From Pterois miles (taxonomy: Eukaryota > Chordata > Actinopteri > Perciformes > Scorpaenidae), in the NCBI GenBank assembly GCA_947000775.1, contig CAMQGK010000008.1:18621001-18685000 (forward strand): 64,000 nt of DNA, written 5' to 3'. Of the stretch, positions 1-10,805 are shown one piece after another. Made by a program: the position numbers and the translations under genes. Under the pieces are notes generated by a model that was given only the letters and a program-made list of their open reading frames with translations, was not told the origin of the DNA and ran no database searches. Within the stretch, counting starts at the first letter, position 1, and every line of letters starts with the position of its first letter.

Positions 1-1203
1 GACTCAACGCTCACAGACTCTCTTGTTGGTCCTGTTGATCATATCTATAGCTGGGCGTGTAGCCTTATTACATGGAGCACATTAATAATCAATAATTCAT
101 TAATATCACAATATGTATCTATAACTAATAACTCAACATTATGAATCCTAAACTCCTGAGTTGTTGCCAAAGGTGAAGGAGAGTGATGACACTCAGCTAC
201 ATACACAATTAGTTTAATATCAGAATGAAACCTGATATTCAATGAAATGATTTCATTCAGTAAAAAGCTCAAAGTGTGATATTAATCAGCTGAATGTGAT
301 GATCTCAGGGATGCTGCAGAGTTCTTCAGCATAGTGTTCAGTGATTGGAGTTGTTTTATATACACACACATCAAATAAGCAAGTTCTTTAGAAATGAAAT
401 GTTTATTTAACTAACTACACGACTAAACTACTGACAGAAAATAAGAGAATAAATGATAAAACTAAAGGAAAAAGGAACAGAATGATAAAGGATGATTTAG
501 GGTTAAAGCTTATTGATGAATTTCTGTTATTCTTATATCTGATATTAACTATTAATTTATTAAACAAACTTTATTTATTAATTGGCTCTTAAGTTGTTTA
601 GCAGCCTGATTATCAAACTCTTTCACATCTGAGAGTGTATTTATATCAGCTGAAGTTTTCTGATGTGCAGATGGGAGGTTGTTCTGGTTCCCAGGAGTGG
701 TACCAGGTTCTGTCTGGACCTCGGCATTCTGGATCAGGTTCTTGATTCAGGTCGGCTGGATGTTGATCTCAGCATGTTATGAGGTGTTGGATCCTCGGTG
801 GACATGTGGACCTCAGGACGGGTGAACGGTCCCCCCACCTTCCTCTGGCTGGTGGACCAGAGAAGGGGAGGCATCAGAGTTCATGTAGAGCAGAGCAACA
901 CAGGAAGAGAGGAAGGAGTCGACCAGAAGACTCAGAGACTCTGATGACTTCTTATCATCTGAGGAAGAGGTGCAGCGTTCAGTTGGTGGGAAACAGAACT
1001 CCTCCATCTTTATTTAGATTTAATCCTTCAGTTCAACTTCTTCTGCAGGATTAATACTAATTATTGATTACTAAGTATCAAACATTTCTGATATAAAGCA
1101 CTGAATGAAACCTGATCACCTGAATTAAAACAACACAGATAAACCTTGTTATATTAACCTGTAGGTATACAAACACTGCAGCAGACAGGCCTATATATGT
1201 AGA
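1..1203. repeat. Unit-1 copy of the conserved 3' flank of the tandem array
   Basis: The opening stretch (from gactcaacgctcac) recurs almost base for base at 6642, 32458 and 52512, and in part at 45285, always on the 3' (low-coordinate) side of a zinc-finger exon. Bases 1-490 match those copies, 490-880 are particular to this unit, and 890-1203 match 7215-7530 and 53190-53340. I see no coding potential. The plus-strand tttatt motifs near 400 and 1008 are AATAAA on the minus strand and could be distant polyadenylation signals of ZnF-1; that is weak inference. Confidence 0.75.
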
Positions 1204-1205
1204 TA

Positions 1206-2579
1206 CTGTTGCAAGAAAAAGTGTGTGAACCTTTGGGATTACTTGGATTTCTGCATAAATTGGTCATAAAATGTGTTCTGATCTTCATCTAAGTCACAAT
1301 AGACAAACAGTCTGTTTAAACTAATACAGTACAAAAAATGATATGTTTTCATGTTTTTATTAAACACAACATGTAAACATTCACAATGCAGGGTGGAAAA
1401 AGTATGTGAACCCCTAGTCTAATGACCTCTCCAGAGCTAACTGGAGCCAGTAGTCAGCCAACCTGGAGTCCAGTCAGTGTGATGATTGGAGGTGTTGGTT
1501 AAAGCTGCCCTATAAAAACACAGCAGTTTGGAGTTAGCTGTTCTCCTGAAGCATTGCCTGATGGGAACCATGCCTCGCACTAAAGAGCTCTCAGAAGACC
1601 TACGATCAAGAACTGCTGACTGATATGAAGCTGAAAGGGTTCCAGAAGTCTCTCTAAAAGCCTTGATGTCCATGTGTCCACGGTGAGACAGACTGTCTAC
1701 AGATGGAGACAGTTCAGCACTGCTGCTACTCTCCCTAGGCGTGGTCGTCCTGTAGAGATGGCCGCTAGAGCCCAGCGCCGAACGCTCAATGAGGTGAAGA
1801 AGAGTCCTAGAGGGTCAGCTAAAGACTAACAGAGATCTCTGGTACATGCTGACATTTTAGTTGACTGATCTCCAATCAGTGAAACATTAAAGAAGAATGG
1901 AGCTGATGGAGGACACCACGGAGGAAGACACTGCTGTCCAAAAACCACTGCTGCAGGTTTGAAGTTTGCCAAAGAGCAGCTGGATGCTCCACAGCACTAC
2001 TGGCTAAATACTCTGTGGACAGATGAAACCAGAACTGAGCTGTTAGGAAGGACCACACAACGCTATGTGGAGGGAAAAAGGCTCAGCACACCAACATCTA
2101 AACCTCATCACCACTGTGAAATATGGTGGAGGGGCGTCATGGTTCGGGGCTGCTTCGCTGCCTCGGGGCCTGGACGGATCGCCGCCATTGACGGAAACAT
2201 GAATTCACTATTTTATCGAGACGTTTATCAGGAAAACTTCAGACCATCTGTCCTCCAGCTGAAGCTCAGCAGAGGATGGTGATCCAACAGGACAACGACC
2301 CAAAGCAGAGAAGTAGATCACCAACAGAAGAAAATAGGCCTTCTGGAGCGGCCCAGTCCGAGTCCTGACCTCAGGACCTCCAGAGAGAGATTCACACCAG
2401 ACATCCAGAACATCACTGAACTGAACCAGGTTTGTAAAGAGGATCGGTCCAGAACTCCTCCTGACCGCTGAGCAGGTCTGATCTGCTGCTACAGGAAACG
2501 TCTGGTTGAGGTTACTGCTGCCAAAGGAGGGTCGACCAGGTATTAAATCCAGAGGTTCACATACTTTTTCTTTCAACTG
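1206..2579 (+). mobile_element. Tc1-like DNA transposon, decayed but with both ends
   Basis: The ends are inverted: the left begins ctgttgcaagaaaaagtgtg and the right ends ctttttctttcaactg. TA dinucleotides flank both. A plus-strand transposase can be followed in pieces: M-P-R-T-K-E-L-S-E near 1570, then at 1959-2282 a catalytic-domain stretch with LWTDETR and VMVRGCFAASGPG, then QQDNDPK just after 2285. Internal stops and frame changes make it inactive. The empty target (gtagatatatatgagc) is preserved in units 2, 3 and 4 near 7530, 20783 and 33250, so this copy arrived after those units had separated. Confidence 0.9.
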
Positions 2580-3466
2580 TATATATGAGCAGTAATGAAA
2601 CAGTAAATGAAAGGATCAGATTGATCTCAACATGTGGCCCAGATGTGTCCAGATGAGAGCAAGAGGCCAAAAGGCATTAAGTGTCAGTTTCGTTTAGTCT
2701 TCATCACAGTTTGGATGTGTCTCTGTTTATGTGACTGTGTGAGCCATCCAAAGGAATGCAGAGCTTGTCTGAGTCTTTGGGAGGAACCTGATGTCAGGGC
2801 CTTTAACCCTTAATTCAATAATCAGCTCAAATCTTTCAGGATGGCTACTAAGTCTGGTGCTTGTTTCTCCTCTGTGGGCTCAACCAGGCTGACTGGACAT
2901 TAAGAGTCTCACCACTTAGTGTCCTGAGAGTTCAGGTAAAGTTTCAGGAAAAAGTTTCAAGAATTTAAAAATGACTTCATAATTATTTCAGCTTTCAGTC
3001 ATCACACTAAATATGATTTAGTGTATAATTAACTGACTGATAAGTTCATTTAGAAAGTTATAGGAGGCTCGAGCAGCTGTCCCTGATATCAATGATCTGC
3101 ACTAGTCCTTGTTACCCTGAATCTCTATAACAGAGGTGCTGAGTAAAAGTTAGTGGACCCATAGAGTCACAACAGCTACATTAATAGAAAATACATCAGG
3201 TTGAAATAAAGCAGAATGTTTCTTTAAGATGTTTAAAGGTTTGTGGTTGGTTCTCCTCCTTGTGACTGAAGCCTCCTCCAGATGTTCTGACAGTTCAGCC
3301 ACATGGAGTCCCACTGAGAAGTTTCTGGTGGTCCTAGTCACAAAAACATACATGAATTTACTGTTGATCAGCTTCAATGTAGAGAGAAGCTCAGGATATA
3401 AGAACACAGATATCAGAGCATGAAGAGGAGGCAGGAGGAAACAGCTAGCTGGGCTCTGAATAATGT
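2580..3466. other. 3' flank of ZnF-1, paralogous intergenic DNA
   Basis: There is no gene here. The stretch 2634-2960 matches 20838-21010 plus 21230-21740 of unit 3. The part nearest ZnF-1 (3150-3460) matches the segments just below the stops of ZnF-3, ZnF-5 and ZnF-6 (shared words include cagctagctgggctctgaa) and probably holds the 3' UTR. Confidence 0.6.
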
Positions 3467-3547
3467 TCACAATGATGCAGGGTGAACACGTTGGTGGGAT
3501 TTAAAGTAACTACTGTGAGAAAAAGTTTTCCCACATTGATCACACCA
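3467..3547 (-). pseudogene. Orphaned eleventh finger of ZnF-1, beyond the stop
   Basis: This is continuous in frame with ZnF-1 after TAG 3548-3550. It reads W-C-D-Q-C-G-K-T-F-S and then S-Y-F-K-S-H-Q-R-V-H-P-A-S-L before TGA at 3467-3469, keeping both cysteines and both histidines. The paralogous finger of ZnF-3 ends with the same residues. It would be translated only by readthrough. Confidence 0.8.
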
Positions 3548-4450
3548 CTATGGTTTCTCTCTACTATGAATGCGTTGGTGGGTTTTAAGGTAACTTCTCT
3601 GCGAAAAAGTTTTCCCACATTGCTCACAACTATAAGGTTTCTCTTGAGTGTGAATACGTTGGTGATTTTTAAAGTGACCACTCTGAGAAAACATTTTATC
3701 ACATTGGTCACAACTGTAGGGTTTCTCTCCAGTGTGAGTGCGCTGATGTCTTTTTAGGTGACTCTGTTGTAGAAAAGCTGTCCCACATTCATCACAACTG
3801 TAGGGTTTCTCTCCACTGTGAGTGCGCTGATGTCTTTTTAGGTGACTCTGTTGTAGGAAAGCTGTCCCACATTCATCACAGCTGTAGGGTTTCTCTCCAG
3901 TGTGAATATACTGGTGGACTCTGAAGTTACTTACCGAATTGAAAGTTTTCCCACACTGGTCACACCAGTACGGTTTCTCCCCAGTGTGAATACGTTGGTG
4001 CGTTTTATAGGAATTATGAACTGAAAAGGTTTTACCACATTGGTCACACCAATATGGTTTCTCTCCAGTGTGAATGCGTTGGTGGGATTTGAAGTTATCA
4101 AACCGTGAAAAAGTTTTCCCACATTGCTCACAATTATAAGGTTTCTCTTGAGTGTGAATACGTTGGTGATTTTTAAAGTGACCACTCTGAGAAAACGTTT
4201 TACCACATTGGTCACACCTGTAGGGTTTCTCTCCAGTGTGACTGCGCTGATGTCTTTTCAGGTGACTCTTTCGTAGAAAAGCTGTCCCACATTCATCACA
4301 GCTGTAGGGTTTCTCTCCAGTGTGAATATACTGGTGGACTCTGAGGTTCCTCACTTTAGTGAAAGTTTTCCCACATTGGTCACAGCTGTGTCGTTTCTCT
4401 CCAGTGTGAACTCTCTGATCATTCAGTCCCTTTCTTCTTCCTCTCTGATT
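3548..4450 (-). CDS. ZnF-1 terminal exon: 10-finger C2H2 protein ended early by a nonsense codon
   Basis: This is a C2H2 zinc-finger exon of 301 codons. Its acceptor is ttgctacag at 4451-4459, and the frame opens N-Q-R-G-R-R-K-G. Ten C-x2-C-x12-H-x3-H fingers follow, joined by TGEKPY or TQEKPY linkers. Helix residues -1/2/3/6 read KRNV, RSHR, QGHN, RDNS, VNST, SSNV, QSHR, QSHR, QGHN, QSYT. The frame stops at TAG 3548-3550, in the tyrosine position of the linker. In the same frame an eleventh finger continues to a TGA at 3467-3469 and resembles the last finger of ZnF-3. Fingers 1-4 and 6-10 are a duplicated block. No exon 2 or 3 of the conserved module lies between this exon and ZnF-2, so its start is unknown. 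It may be expressed from module 1 or be a pseudogene. Confidence 0.8.
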   Translation of the reverse strand, partial: NQRGRRKGLNDQRVHTGEKRHSCDQCGKTFTKVRNLRVHQYIHTGEKPYSCDECGTAFLRKSHLKRHQRSHTGEKPYRCDQCGKTFSQSGHFKNHQRIHTQEKPYNCEQCGKTFSRFDNFKSHQRIHTGEKPYWCDQCGKTFSVHNSYKTHQRIHTGEKPYWCDQCGKTFNSVSNFRVHQYIHTGEKPYSCDECGTAFLQQSHLKRHQRTHSGEKPYSCDECGTAFLQQSHLKRHQRTHTGEKPYSCDQCDKMFSQSGHFKNHQRIHTQEKPYSCEQCGKTFSQRSYLKTHQRIHSREKP

Positions 4451-5019
4451 CTGTAGCAACAGACAAAGAGAGTCAGTCAGTAGAAGCCATGGTGGAGCAA
4501 CCTATCTAGAACCATAAGGAACATTTAGAACATGTCAGTGAAACATAACCCACAATGCTCCAGTCTGACTAATGCACTACCACCTGAGACAACCAACTGC
4601 AGGACCGTGTCCCTCTGGAGACATTTGATTGGTCACCACAGATGCCCCTTGATATTTATTATAAATATTAAAATATATTTATATATATAGATTTAGTGTG
4701 ATTTATATATTATAATCATCCAACATCCCCATTATAGAGCTGCATGATGGGAAATGTAAGGACCAGTGTGTTGAAGCTTGACCCTTACCACGCAGGTCCA
4801 CCTCAGGTCCACCTCTGCTGCAGATTCAGACCTTTCAGTCAGTACCAGCTGATCCAACTAACTACATCAATTTTAACTGTCACCTTTATTCTGCTGATGT
4901 TATTATCCAAAGCTACTTAACATAAGTGGATTCAACCATAAAGATAATACCTACTACATCATTAGAGTTTTAATGGATTAGATACTGCCATTTTGCATGA
5001 AACCTTTTTGAGACTTAAT
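4451..5019. other. Conserved intron 5' of ZnF-1
   Basis: No gene is seen. The part 4460-4760 recurs upstream of every terminal exon in the cluster (for example 9170-9370, 22920-23150, 35735-35960, 46710-46970). It includes a run around catttgattggtcacc and the word TGCATGATGGGAAAT at 4741-4755. It is read as the intron next to the splice acceptor. From 4800 to 5019 nothing is recognised. Confidence 0.5.
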
Positions 5020-6030
5020 CAATGGTTCAGTTATTGGTCCCTGATACCACTTGGCTGCCCATTATTATTAATGCTTATCAAAAAAATAAACAATAATTTT
5101 AATTATATGAGTAATCTTTCATTTTAAATAAGCAAACCTGCTTCTACCCAATCCTAGCACATTGGTGCCCTGTGTGAGACTATGTAATACCAGTTTTATT
5201 GTAATATGATGAGTTACAATGAGTTAATTTTTCAGAAATTTGTATCTTTTTTTAAAATTAATTTGCACATGATTTGCCAAGCACATAGTCAGTTGTAGTT
5301 TGATGATTACTTCAGTGTGTACTTGTGGTTAGTTATTTCCTTTCTGGTTCAAGTAGCAATGTGGCTTTTATTTGGTTTAGAAATCCTGAACCCGCTCTAA
5401 CGTAGCTATCACTCACCAGCGGTGCTGAAGTCCCCTCATTAACATCCTGACAGGATTAGAGTGACAACAGCCTTCAACACTTCACTTTGTAAGCCACAGG
5501 ACGAAGCCTCCAATCAGTGCATTTACAACAGCATAACAGCAGCCTTCCATCACATCAAAAACCACAGTTCAACAACCCAGCATTGCAGGATAGTCGCCGG
5601 CATCCTCAAGCACTTCTTAAAGGATAGAGAGAACCTTAATAACTATAATGCTAATCGAACAGTCGAGAGTTAAACATCGAAAATCATCTCTGAGATACAG
5701 AATGCTGCTGCCTTGACTTTCCTCACGCTTTGCCATGTAAAAAACTTAAGACTGTGTGGAAGACTACAGACTAACACGTCCATGTCTTCATGCAGGAGAT
5801 CAGAAAGTATGTGCAGAAGACATGGAAGACATACGCATGCCCTGCTAGGATGACACCAGAATCCTGGGAATTCAGACCTTGGAAAGCACCACCTAGCACT
5901 CAAAGGCAAAAAAAAAAAAAAAGCCTTGTGCTAGGGTGAATGCACGGGGGTGCCAATCACCTTGCCAAGAAGGTAGTCAACAGAACCAGGGGGTGGTAGC
6001 CAAAGCCACTTCCAGAGACAGACCAGGCCA
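5020..6030. repeat. LTR-retrotransposon-like relic, shared with unit 6
   Basis: The stretch 5020-5590 matches 57035-57600 with scattered differences and small indels. Both contain a 'ttggtgccc' or 'gtggtgccc' word resembling a retroelement primer-binding site, then the same words around gaacccgctctaacgtagct. No reading frame of note survives. The LTR assignment is tentative; what is certain is the two-copy similarity. Confidence 0.4.
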
Positions 6031-6038
6031 AGTTGACA

Positions 6039-6304
6039 AGAAGAAGAAGAAGAAGAAGAAGATCAACCTTTATTAGTCCCACTAGGGGAAATTCAATTTT
6101 TACACTCTGTTGTAACTTATACACAGTACATGCAGGACCCATATACATGCATCAATGGAGAGATGTCAGAGTGAGGGGGCTGCTCCTGACAAGCGGCTCC
6201 AGCTACCAGTTCACACTCAGTTTTTGGTCCATGTCGGGACTTTAACCGGTGACCCTCCAGTTCCCAAGACAACTCCCTACAGACTGAGCTACTGCCGCCC
6301 CCCC
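6039..6304 (-). mobile_element. tRNA-derived SINE, internally deleted
   Basis: In minus orientation it reads from the tRNA-like head (B-box version ggttaaagtcc near 6240) to a tail ending in (CTT)n at about 6039-6062. Compared with the full copies at 17305, 26660 and 49641 it lacks about 70 bp of the central body, from the 'gagcaaggcacc' region to the 'ctggagagg' region. Confidence 0.85.
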
Positions 6305-6641
6305 TGCCGACAAATTATCATTCCACCAAAAACAAAGGTTCATTTTGAACGGAACCTCAAGCAAGAAGATAAGTATAATGTGAAGATACTTGAAGGCAGC
6401 AGTAAGACAGTTTGGAATGGCTGGTCAAGCACCGGCGGACTCGTCACAGAAGCCTGATGACAGTCCTCTGTTGTTCTGAGCTGCTGCCAATCAGGCTCCA
6501 CAAGACCAGACCACAGGATCACAACGTGATCTGGTTCATTCTGAAAAGTCAGCTTTTTAAAACCAACATGGTTCAGTTCAAAATTTAGTTTCAATACAAA
6601 ATTTGCTACTAATCAGTCACCAATCATGACCGGGATTAATT
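6305..6641. repeat. Two short repeat relics before unit 2
   Basis: Bases 6315-6460 resemble 59510-59730 (shared words around 'gacagtttgga' and 'agctggtcaa'); a gag-like origin is possible but unproven. Bases 6470-6600 match 53800-53930 closely (shared gctgccaatcaggctccaca). No intact frame is present. Confidence 0.4.
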
Positions 6642-7770
6642 AATATCACAATATGTATCTATAACTAATAACTCAACATTATGAATCCTAAACTCCTGAG
6701 TTGTTGCCAAAGGTGAAGGAGAGTGATGACACTCAGCTACATACACAATTAGTTTAATATCAGAATGAAACCTGATATTCAATGAAATGATTTCATTCAG
6801 TAAAAAGCTCAAAGTGTGATATTAATCAGCTGAATGTGATGATCTCAGGGATGCTGCAGAGTTCTTCAGCATAGTGTTCAGTGATTGGAGTTGTTTTATA
6901 TACACACACATCAAATAAGCAAGTTCTTTAGAAATGAAATGTTTATTTAACTAACTACACGACTAAACTACTGACAGAAAATAAGAGAATAAATGATAAA
7001 ACTAAAGGAAAAAGGAACAGAATGATAAAGGACGAATGAAGGAATACAGTCAACACAACCATGAACATTTATGAATAGAAACTAATCAAATGTGACCAGG
7101 CCAATTCAGTGACTGATATCTCGTCATTAAACTTGTCTCTTGACGTTTAGACTCATCAGTTAAATCTAGTTTTAGGTATTAATGCAGCGTTCAGCAGTTG
7201 AGAGTTTAAGAAGCACCAGAGCAACACAGGAAGAGAGGAAGGAGTCGACCAGAAGACTCAGAGACTCTGATGACTTCTTATCATCTGAGGAAGAGGTGCA
7301 GCGTTCAGTTGGTGGGAAACAGAACTCCTCCATCTTTATTTAGGTTTAATCCTTCAGTTCAACTTCTTCTGCAGGATTAATACTAATTATTGATTACTAA
7401 GTATCAAACATTTCTAATATAAACCACTGAATGGAACCTGATCACCTGAATTAAAACAACACAGATAAACCTTGTTATATTAACCTGTAGATATACAAAC
7501 ACTACAGCAGACAGGCCTATATATGTAGATATATATGAGCACTAATTACACAGTAAATGAAAGGATCAGATTGATCTCAACATGTGGCCCAGATGTGTCC
7601 AGATGAGAGCAAGAGGCCAAAGGGAAGGGGTCTCTCCCATGAAGCAGACATGTCTGAGAGACTGGGCCTCAGGGAGATACAAGTTACCAACATGACAGGG
7701 ACAATTCAACTCAGACCTCATAAAACACATGGATCAGGAAAAAGGGTCAATCTGTGTGTGATCCACAAAC
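6642..7770. repeat. Unit-2 copy of the conserved 3' flank
   Basis: This matches 1-490 and 890-1203, then continues with sequence also found at 20600-21010 and 33010-33390. It carries the uninterrupted version of the site that holds the Tc1 element in unit 1 (near 7530). A short frame at 7584-7778 is shared with 20840-21040, but its end differs in each copy, so I do not call it a gene. Confidence 0.75.
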
Positions 7771-8218
7771 AACGTTAAAAGGTGGAATACACTTTAAATA
7801 CATTAAAACATATATTCAGACTACAGGACTAACTGAGGCAGCAGTGTCGACCTGTTATAGAGCTCTGAGGACCTTTAATATGTATATATAGAAATAACAT
7901 GTCTGTAGACTGATAGGATCTAACCAAGTCCTTCACATAAGGGAAGATTTGATCTACAACCTTGAGTTTCTGGAAGAAGTTTCATTTTTAAGATTTATTA
8001 AAGGTTTGTGATTGCTTCTCCATGTGACTGGAAAACTCTTGCAGATGTTCTGATGGTCCAAGTATGTAGTTATAGTCACAAAAACAATAACATTGTTTGG
8101 AAGATGAATTTACTGTTGATCAGCTTCAATGTGGAGAGAAGCTCAGGATATAAGACCACAGCTATCAGAGCATGAGGAGGAGGCAGGAGGAAACAGCTAG
8201 CTGGGCTCTGAACAATGA
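7771..8218. other. 3' flank of ZnF-2 pseudogene
   Basis: No gene is seen. The stretch 7975-8215 matches the UTR-like flanks of ZnF-1, ZnF-3 and ZnF-6 (shared 'gaggcaggaggaaacagcta'). It includes 'aaacaataacattg', an insertion relative to the other copies. Confidence 0.5.
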
Positions 8219-9164
8219 TCACACTGATGCAGCGTGAACGCGTTGGTGGGATTTGAGGTTGCCAGACTGAGAAAACATTTTACCACATTGATCACACCAG
8301 TATGGTTTCTCTCCAGTGTGAATGCGTTGATGGACTGTAAGGGAACCACTGTGAGAAAAAGCTTTCCCACACTGGTCACACCAGTACGGTTTCTCTCCGG
8401 TGTGACTCCGTTGATGAATTTTAAGGGAACTCCTGAGAGAAAACGCTTTCCCACATTGGTCACACCAGTATGGTTTCTCTCCAGTGTGACTCCGTTGATG
8501 AATTTTAAGGGAACTACTGAGAGAAAACGCTTTCCCACATTGATCACACCAGTATGGTTTCTCTCCAGTGTGAATGTTTTGATGACCTTTTAGGATACAT
8601 AATTGAGCAAAAGCTGCCCCGCATTCATCACAACTATAGGGTTTCTCTCCAGTGTGAATACGTTGATGGTTTTTAAGGTCACCTGATTTATTGAATGATG
8701 CCCCACATAAGTTGCAGTGATGGTCTCTCTCCAGTGTGAATGCGTTGGTGGGATTTAAGGGAACTCATCTGAGAAAAAGTCGTCCCAATTAAGGTCCACC
8801 GTGATTTATGTTCAGTGTGAATACGCTGATGCTTTCCCAGGTCACTTGATAAATTGCACTGCCCCACACACATCACAGATGTAGCGTTTCTCTGTAGTGT
8901 GAATGCGTTGATCTTTTTAGGATACTTAATCGAGGAAAGCTGTCCCACATACACAGGGTCTCTCTCCAGTGGAACGTCTTTGGCTGATACAGTGAATGCT
9001 GCCCCACATTTATCACAGCTGTAGGGTTTCTCTCCTGTGTGAACGCGTTTGTGGACTTTGAGGGTGCTTTGAAAAGCAAAACTTTTCCCACAGTGGTCAC
9101 AGCTGTGTAGTTTCTTTCCAGTGTGAACTCTCTGATCAATCAGTCCCTTTCTTCCTCTTCGTTT
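8219..9164 (-). pseudogene. ZnF-2 terminal exon: frame-shifted C2H2 zinc-finger pseudogene
   Basis: The acceptor (ttgctatag at 9165-9173) and the opening K-R-R-G-R-K-G-L-I-D-Q-R are intact, and the first finger (S-C-D-H-C-G-K-S-F) is good. Finger 2 breaks after C-G-A-A-F-T-V-S-A: a deletion drops its histidines and moves the frame. A second change near 8870 returns to a finger-like frame. A third, near 8735 (about two bases lost in a linker), sends the frame to TAA at 8688. Beyond that, an open stretch of about six fingers runs to a TGA at 8219-8221, ending A-A-S-V. At least three independent frame changes make an active product unlikely, yet the upstream module 1 is intact. Confidence 0.9.
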
Positions 9165-9954
9165 CTATAGCAACAGACAGAGAGAGTCAGTGAGAAGCCA
9201 TGGTGGCGCGACCTATTTAGAACCATAAAAAACACTGATAACATGCCAGTGGAACATAACCCACAATGTTTCAGTTATCCAACAATTATAGGCATCAATA
9301 AACACAATTTATCAATAATCAGTCAACATCCCCATTATAGAGTTGCATTATGGGAAATGTAAGACCCAGAATACTTGAAGGTGAACCCATACTATGGACT
9401 AAGTCGCTCATTCAGTCAGTTTATTTGAACTCAGAAACACACTGAGGTTCAAACCTCATCTCCTGTTTATGAGAGTAAAAAAATAAAAACACATTCACAA
9501 ACACAGTTGGCAATCTGACTTTCGGCATGGTGCAGAGGCAAGAGGCAGCATAAACTCTGTGCTCCCAGGTGGTTCCACCTCCCCGTTTACAAATAACAAT
9601 GTTTCCAAAGTAAAGCTGTTTAAAGTAGCATGAAAGGGGGAAACAAACAGAAGACGAGAGGGAAATCGTGGCAAATCTTGGATAAGGACGATAATTCACA
9701 GAGTGAAAGCAAAGAAGCTGGCAATGGCGCTAGCTTCAACGCTGCGCACATGGAGATGAAGGCTATATAAGCTAGCAAGGACAGGGCGAAAAACTGGACC
9801 CTCTTTTTAGCCCACAAAGATTGACTCCTGCAAATGCCCTAGTCCAGCACTGTGGTTTACAGTCAGGTATTTAATGTATGGTTGACTCCACCTGACCCCT
9901 TGTTTTCTGTTTTGTATTGTACATTTTGTTTTGCATTTGTTCTGGAAAAAGCTC
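9165..9954. other. Intron upstream of ZnF-2
   Basis: Bases 9170-9380 are the conserved acceptor-side intron, including TGCATTATGGGAAAT at 9344-9358. From 9420 to 9954 the sequence is unique in this window, with no convincing frame on either strand. Bases 9955-10000 resemble the 3' tail of a SINE or LINE in minus orientation. Confidence 0.5.
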
Positions 9955-10082
9955 TAAAAGATAAGATAAGAAGAACCTTTATTAATCCCTGGAGGGAAAT
10001 TTGGGAAAAAAGAAAAAAGAAAAGAGAAAAACAGGATATAATTTTGGCAAGAGACAAACCTCTCAAATACTGAGCATAAAAG

Positions 10083-10620
10083 ATGCAAAAATTGGGTTTT
10101 AAAAAAATATTTCTATGAAAAAGGAAACACAAGGGGGGTTGCAATCTTAATTTCAAACAAAGTCAATTTCCACTTCTCTTCACAAATTACAGACAAGGGA
10201 GGGCGTTACCTCGTAGTTAGATTTAAAGATTATAAAGAAGTGATGCTCCTGAATTTTACAGACCTCCAGGACACGATAAACAGCTTCTTAAAAATATTTT
10301 TAACATGATATCTGAGGAAGCGTTTATATGTGGAGACTGGAATACATGTCTCAACTCCTCCCTAGACTCCTCAAATAAAATCAAAAAGATGCAGCCAGAG
10401 GCTTTGTACATTAAAAAACTGCTCAGAGAAACAGGCATAATTGACATGGAGGGATTTACACCAATACGATAAGCGATTTACTGCATGAATACTAGCCAAA
10501 TGATTAGAAAATATCATCCCAGATCTAATTGATCAGACGGGTTTTGTGAAAACCAGGCAAACGCAGGAAAACGTGAGGCAAGCTCGCCACTTGATTGATC
10601 ATATGAGAAACTGAGATAAA
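10083..10620 (+). mobile_element. L1-type LINE, 5' portion (endonuclease to reverse transcriptase start)
   Basis: Broken plus-strand frames resemble the L1 ORF2 endonuclease (phrases such as YRPPGHDKQLLKNIF and ICGDWNTCLNSSLDSSNK) and then the start of the reverse transcriptase (DLIDQTGFVKTRQ, RQARHLIDHMR). It stops abruptly at about 10620 and resumes at about 12837. The interruption is the L2-type element described next. Confidence 0.8.
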
Positions 10621-10805
10621 GGCCCTCAGGGAACTTCTCTGCCCTTTCCTCTTCTCCCTCTACACCTCTGACTTAAACACAACTCGGACTACTGCCACGT
10701 TCAGACGTTCTCTGACGATACAGCCATCGTACCTGGGTGTTCACCTCAAATATAAACTGGACTGGTCCACCAACACTAACGCCCTGCATAAGAAGAGCCA
10801 AAGTC
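10621..10805 (+). mobile_element. L2-type LINE, first part
   Basis: Frames here match an L2-like reverse transcriptase (PFLFSLYTSD, then after a frame change SDDTAIV and LGVHLKYKLDWSTNTNALHKK). The part ends in aagaagagccaaagtcg at 10790-10806, which recurs slightly altered at 12217-12233 on the far side of the inserted L1. Confidence 0.75.

Noticed and set aside
3445..3711. Finger-like frame F-T-L-x-R-N repeated
   Set aside because: Shifted-frame shadow of real fingers; the same pattern appears at 8197-8547, 34585-35157 and 54985-55455.
4459..4484. Start of ZnF-1 at a TTG or at the ATG near 4490
   Set aside because: Both lie in the intron-side sequence before the conserved acceptor; the ATG nearby (M-A-S-T-D) meets a stop at once, and paralogues show the same.
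7584..7778. Small plus-strand gene shared with 20840-21040
   Set aside because: The shared part is paralogous intergenic DNA; the two frames end differently and unit 4 breaks off earlier.
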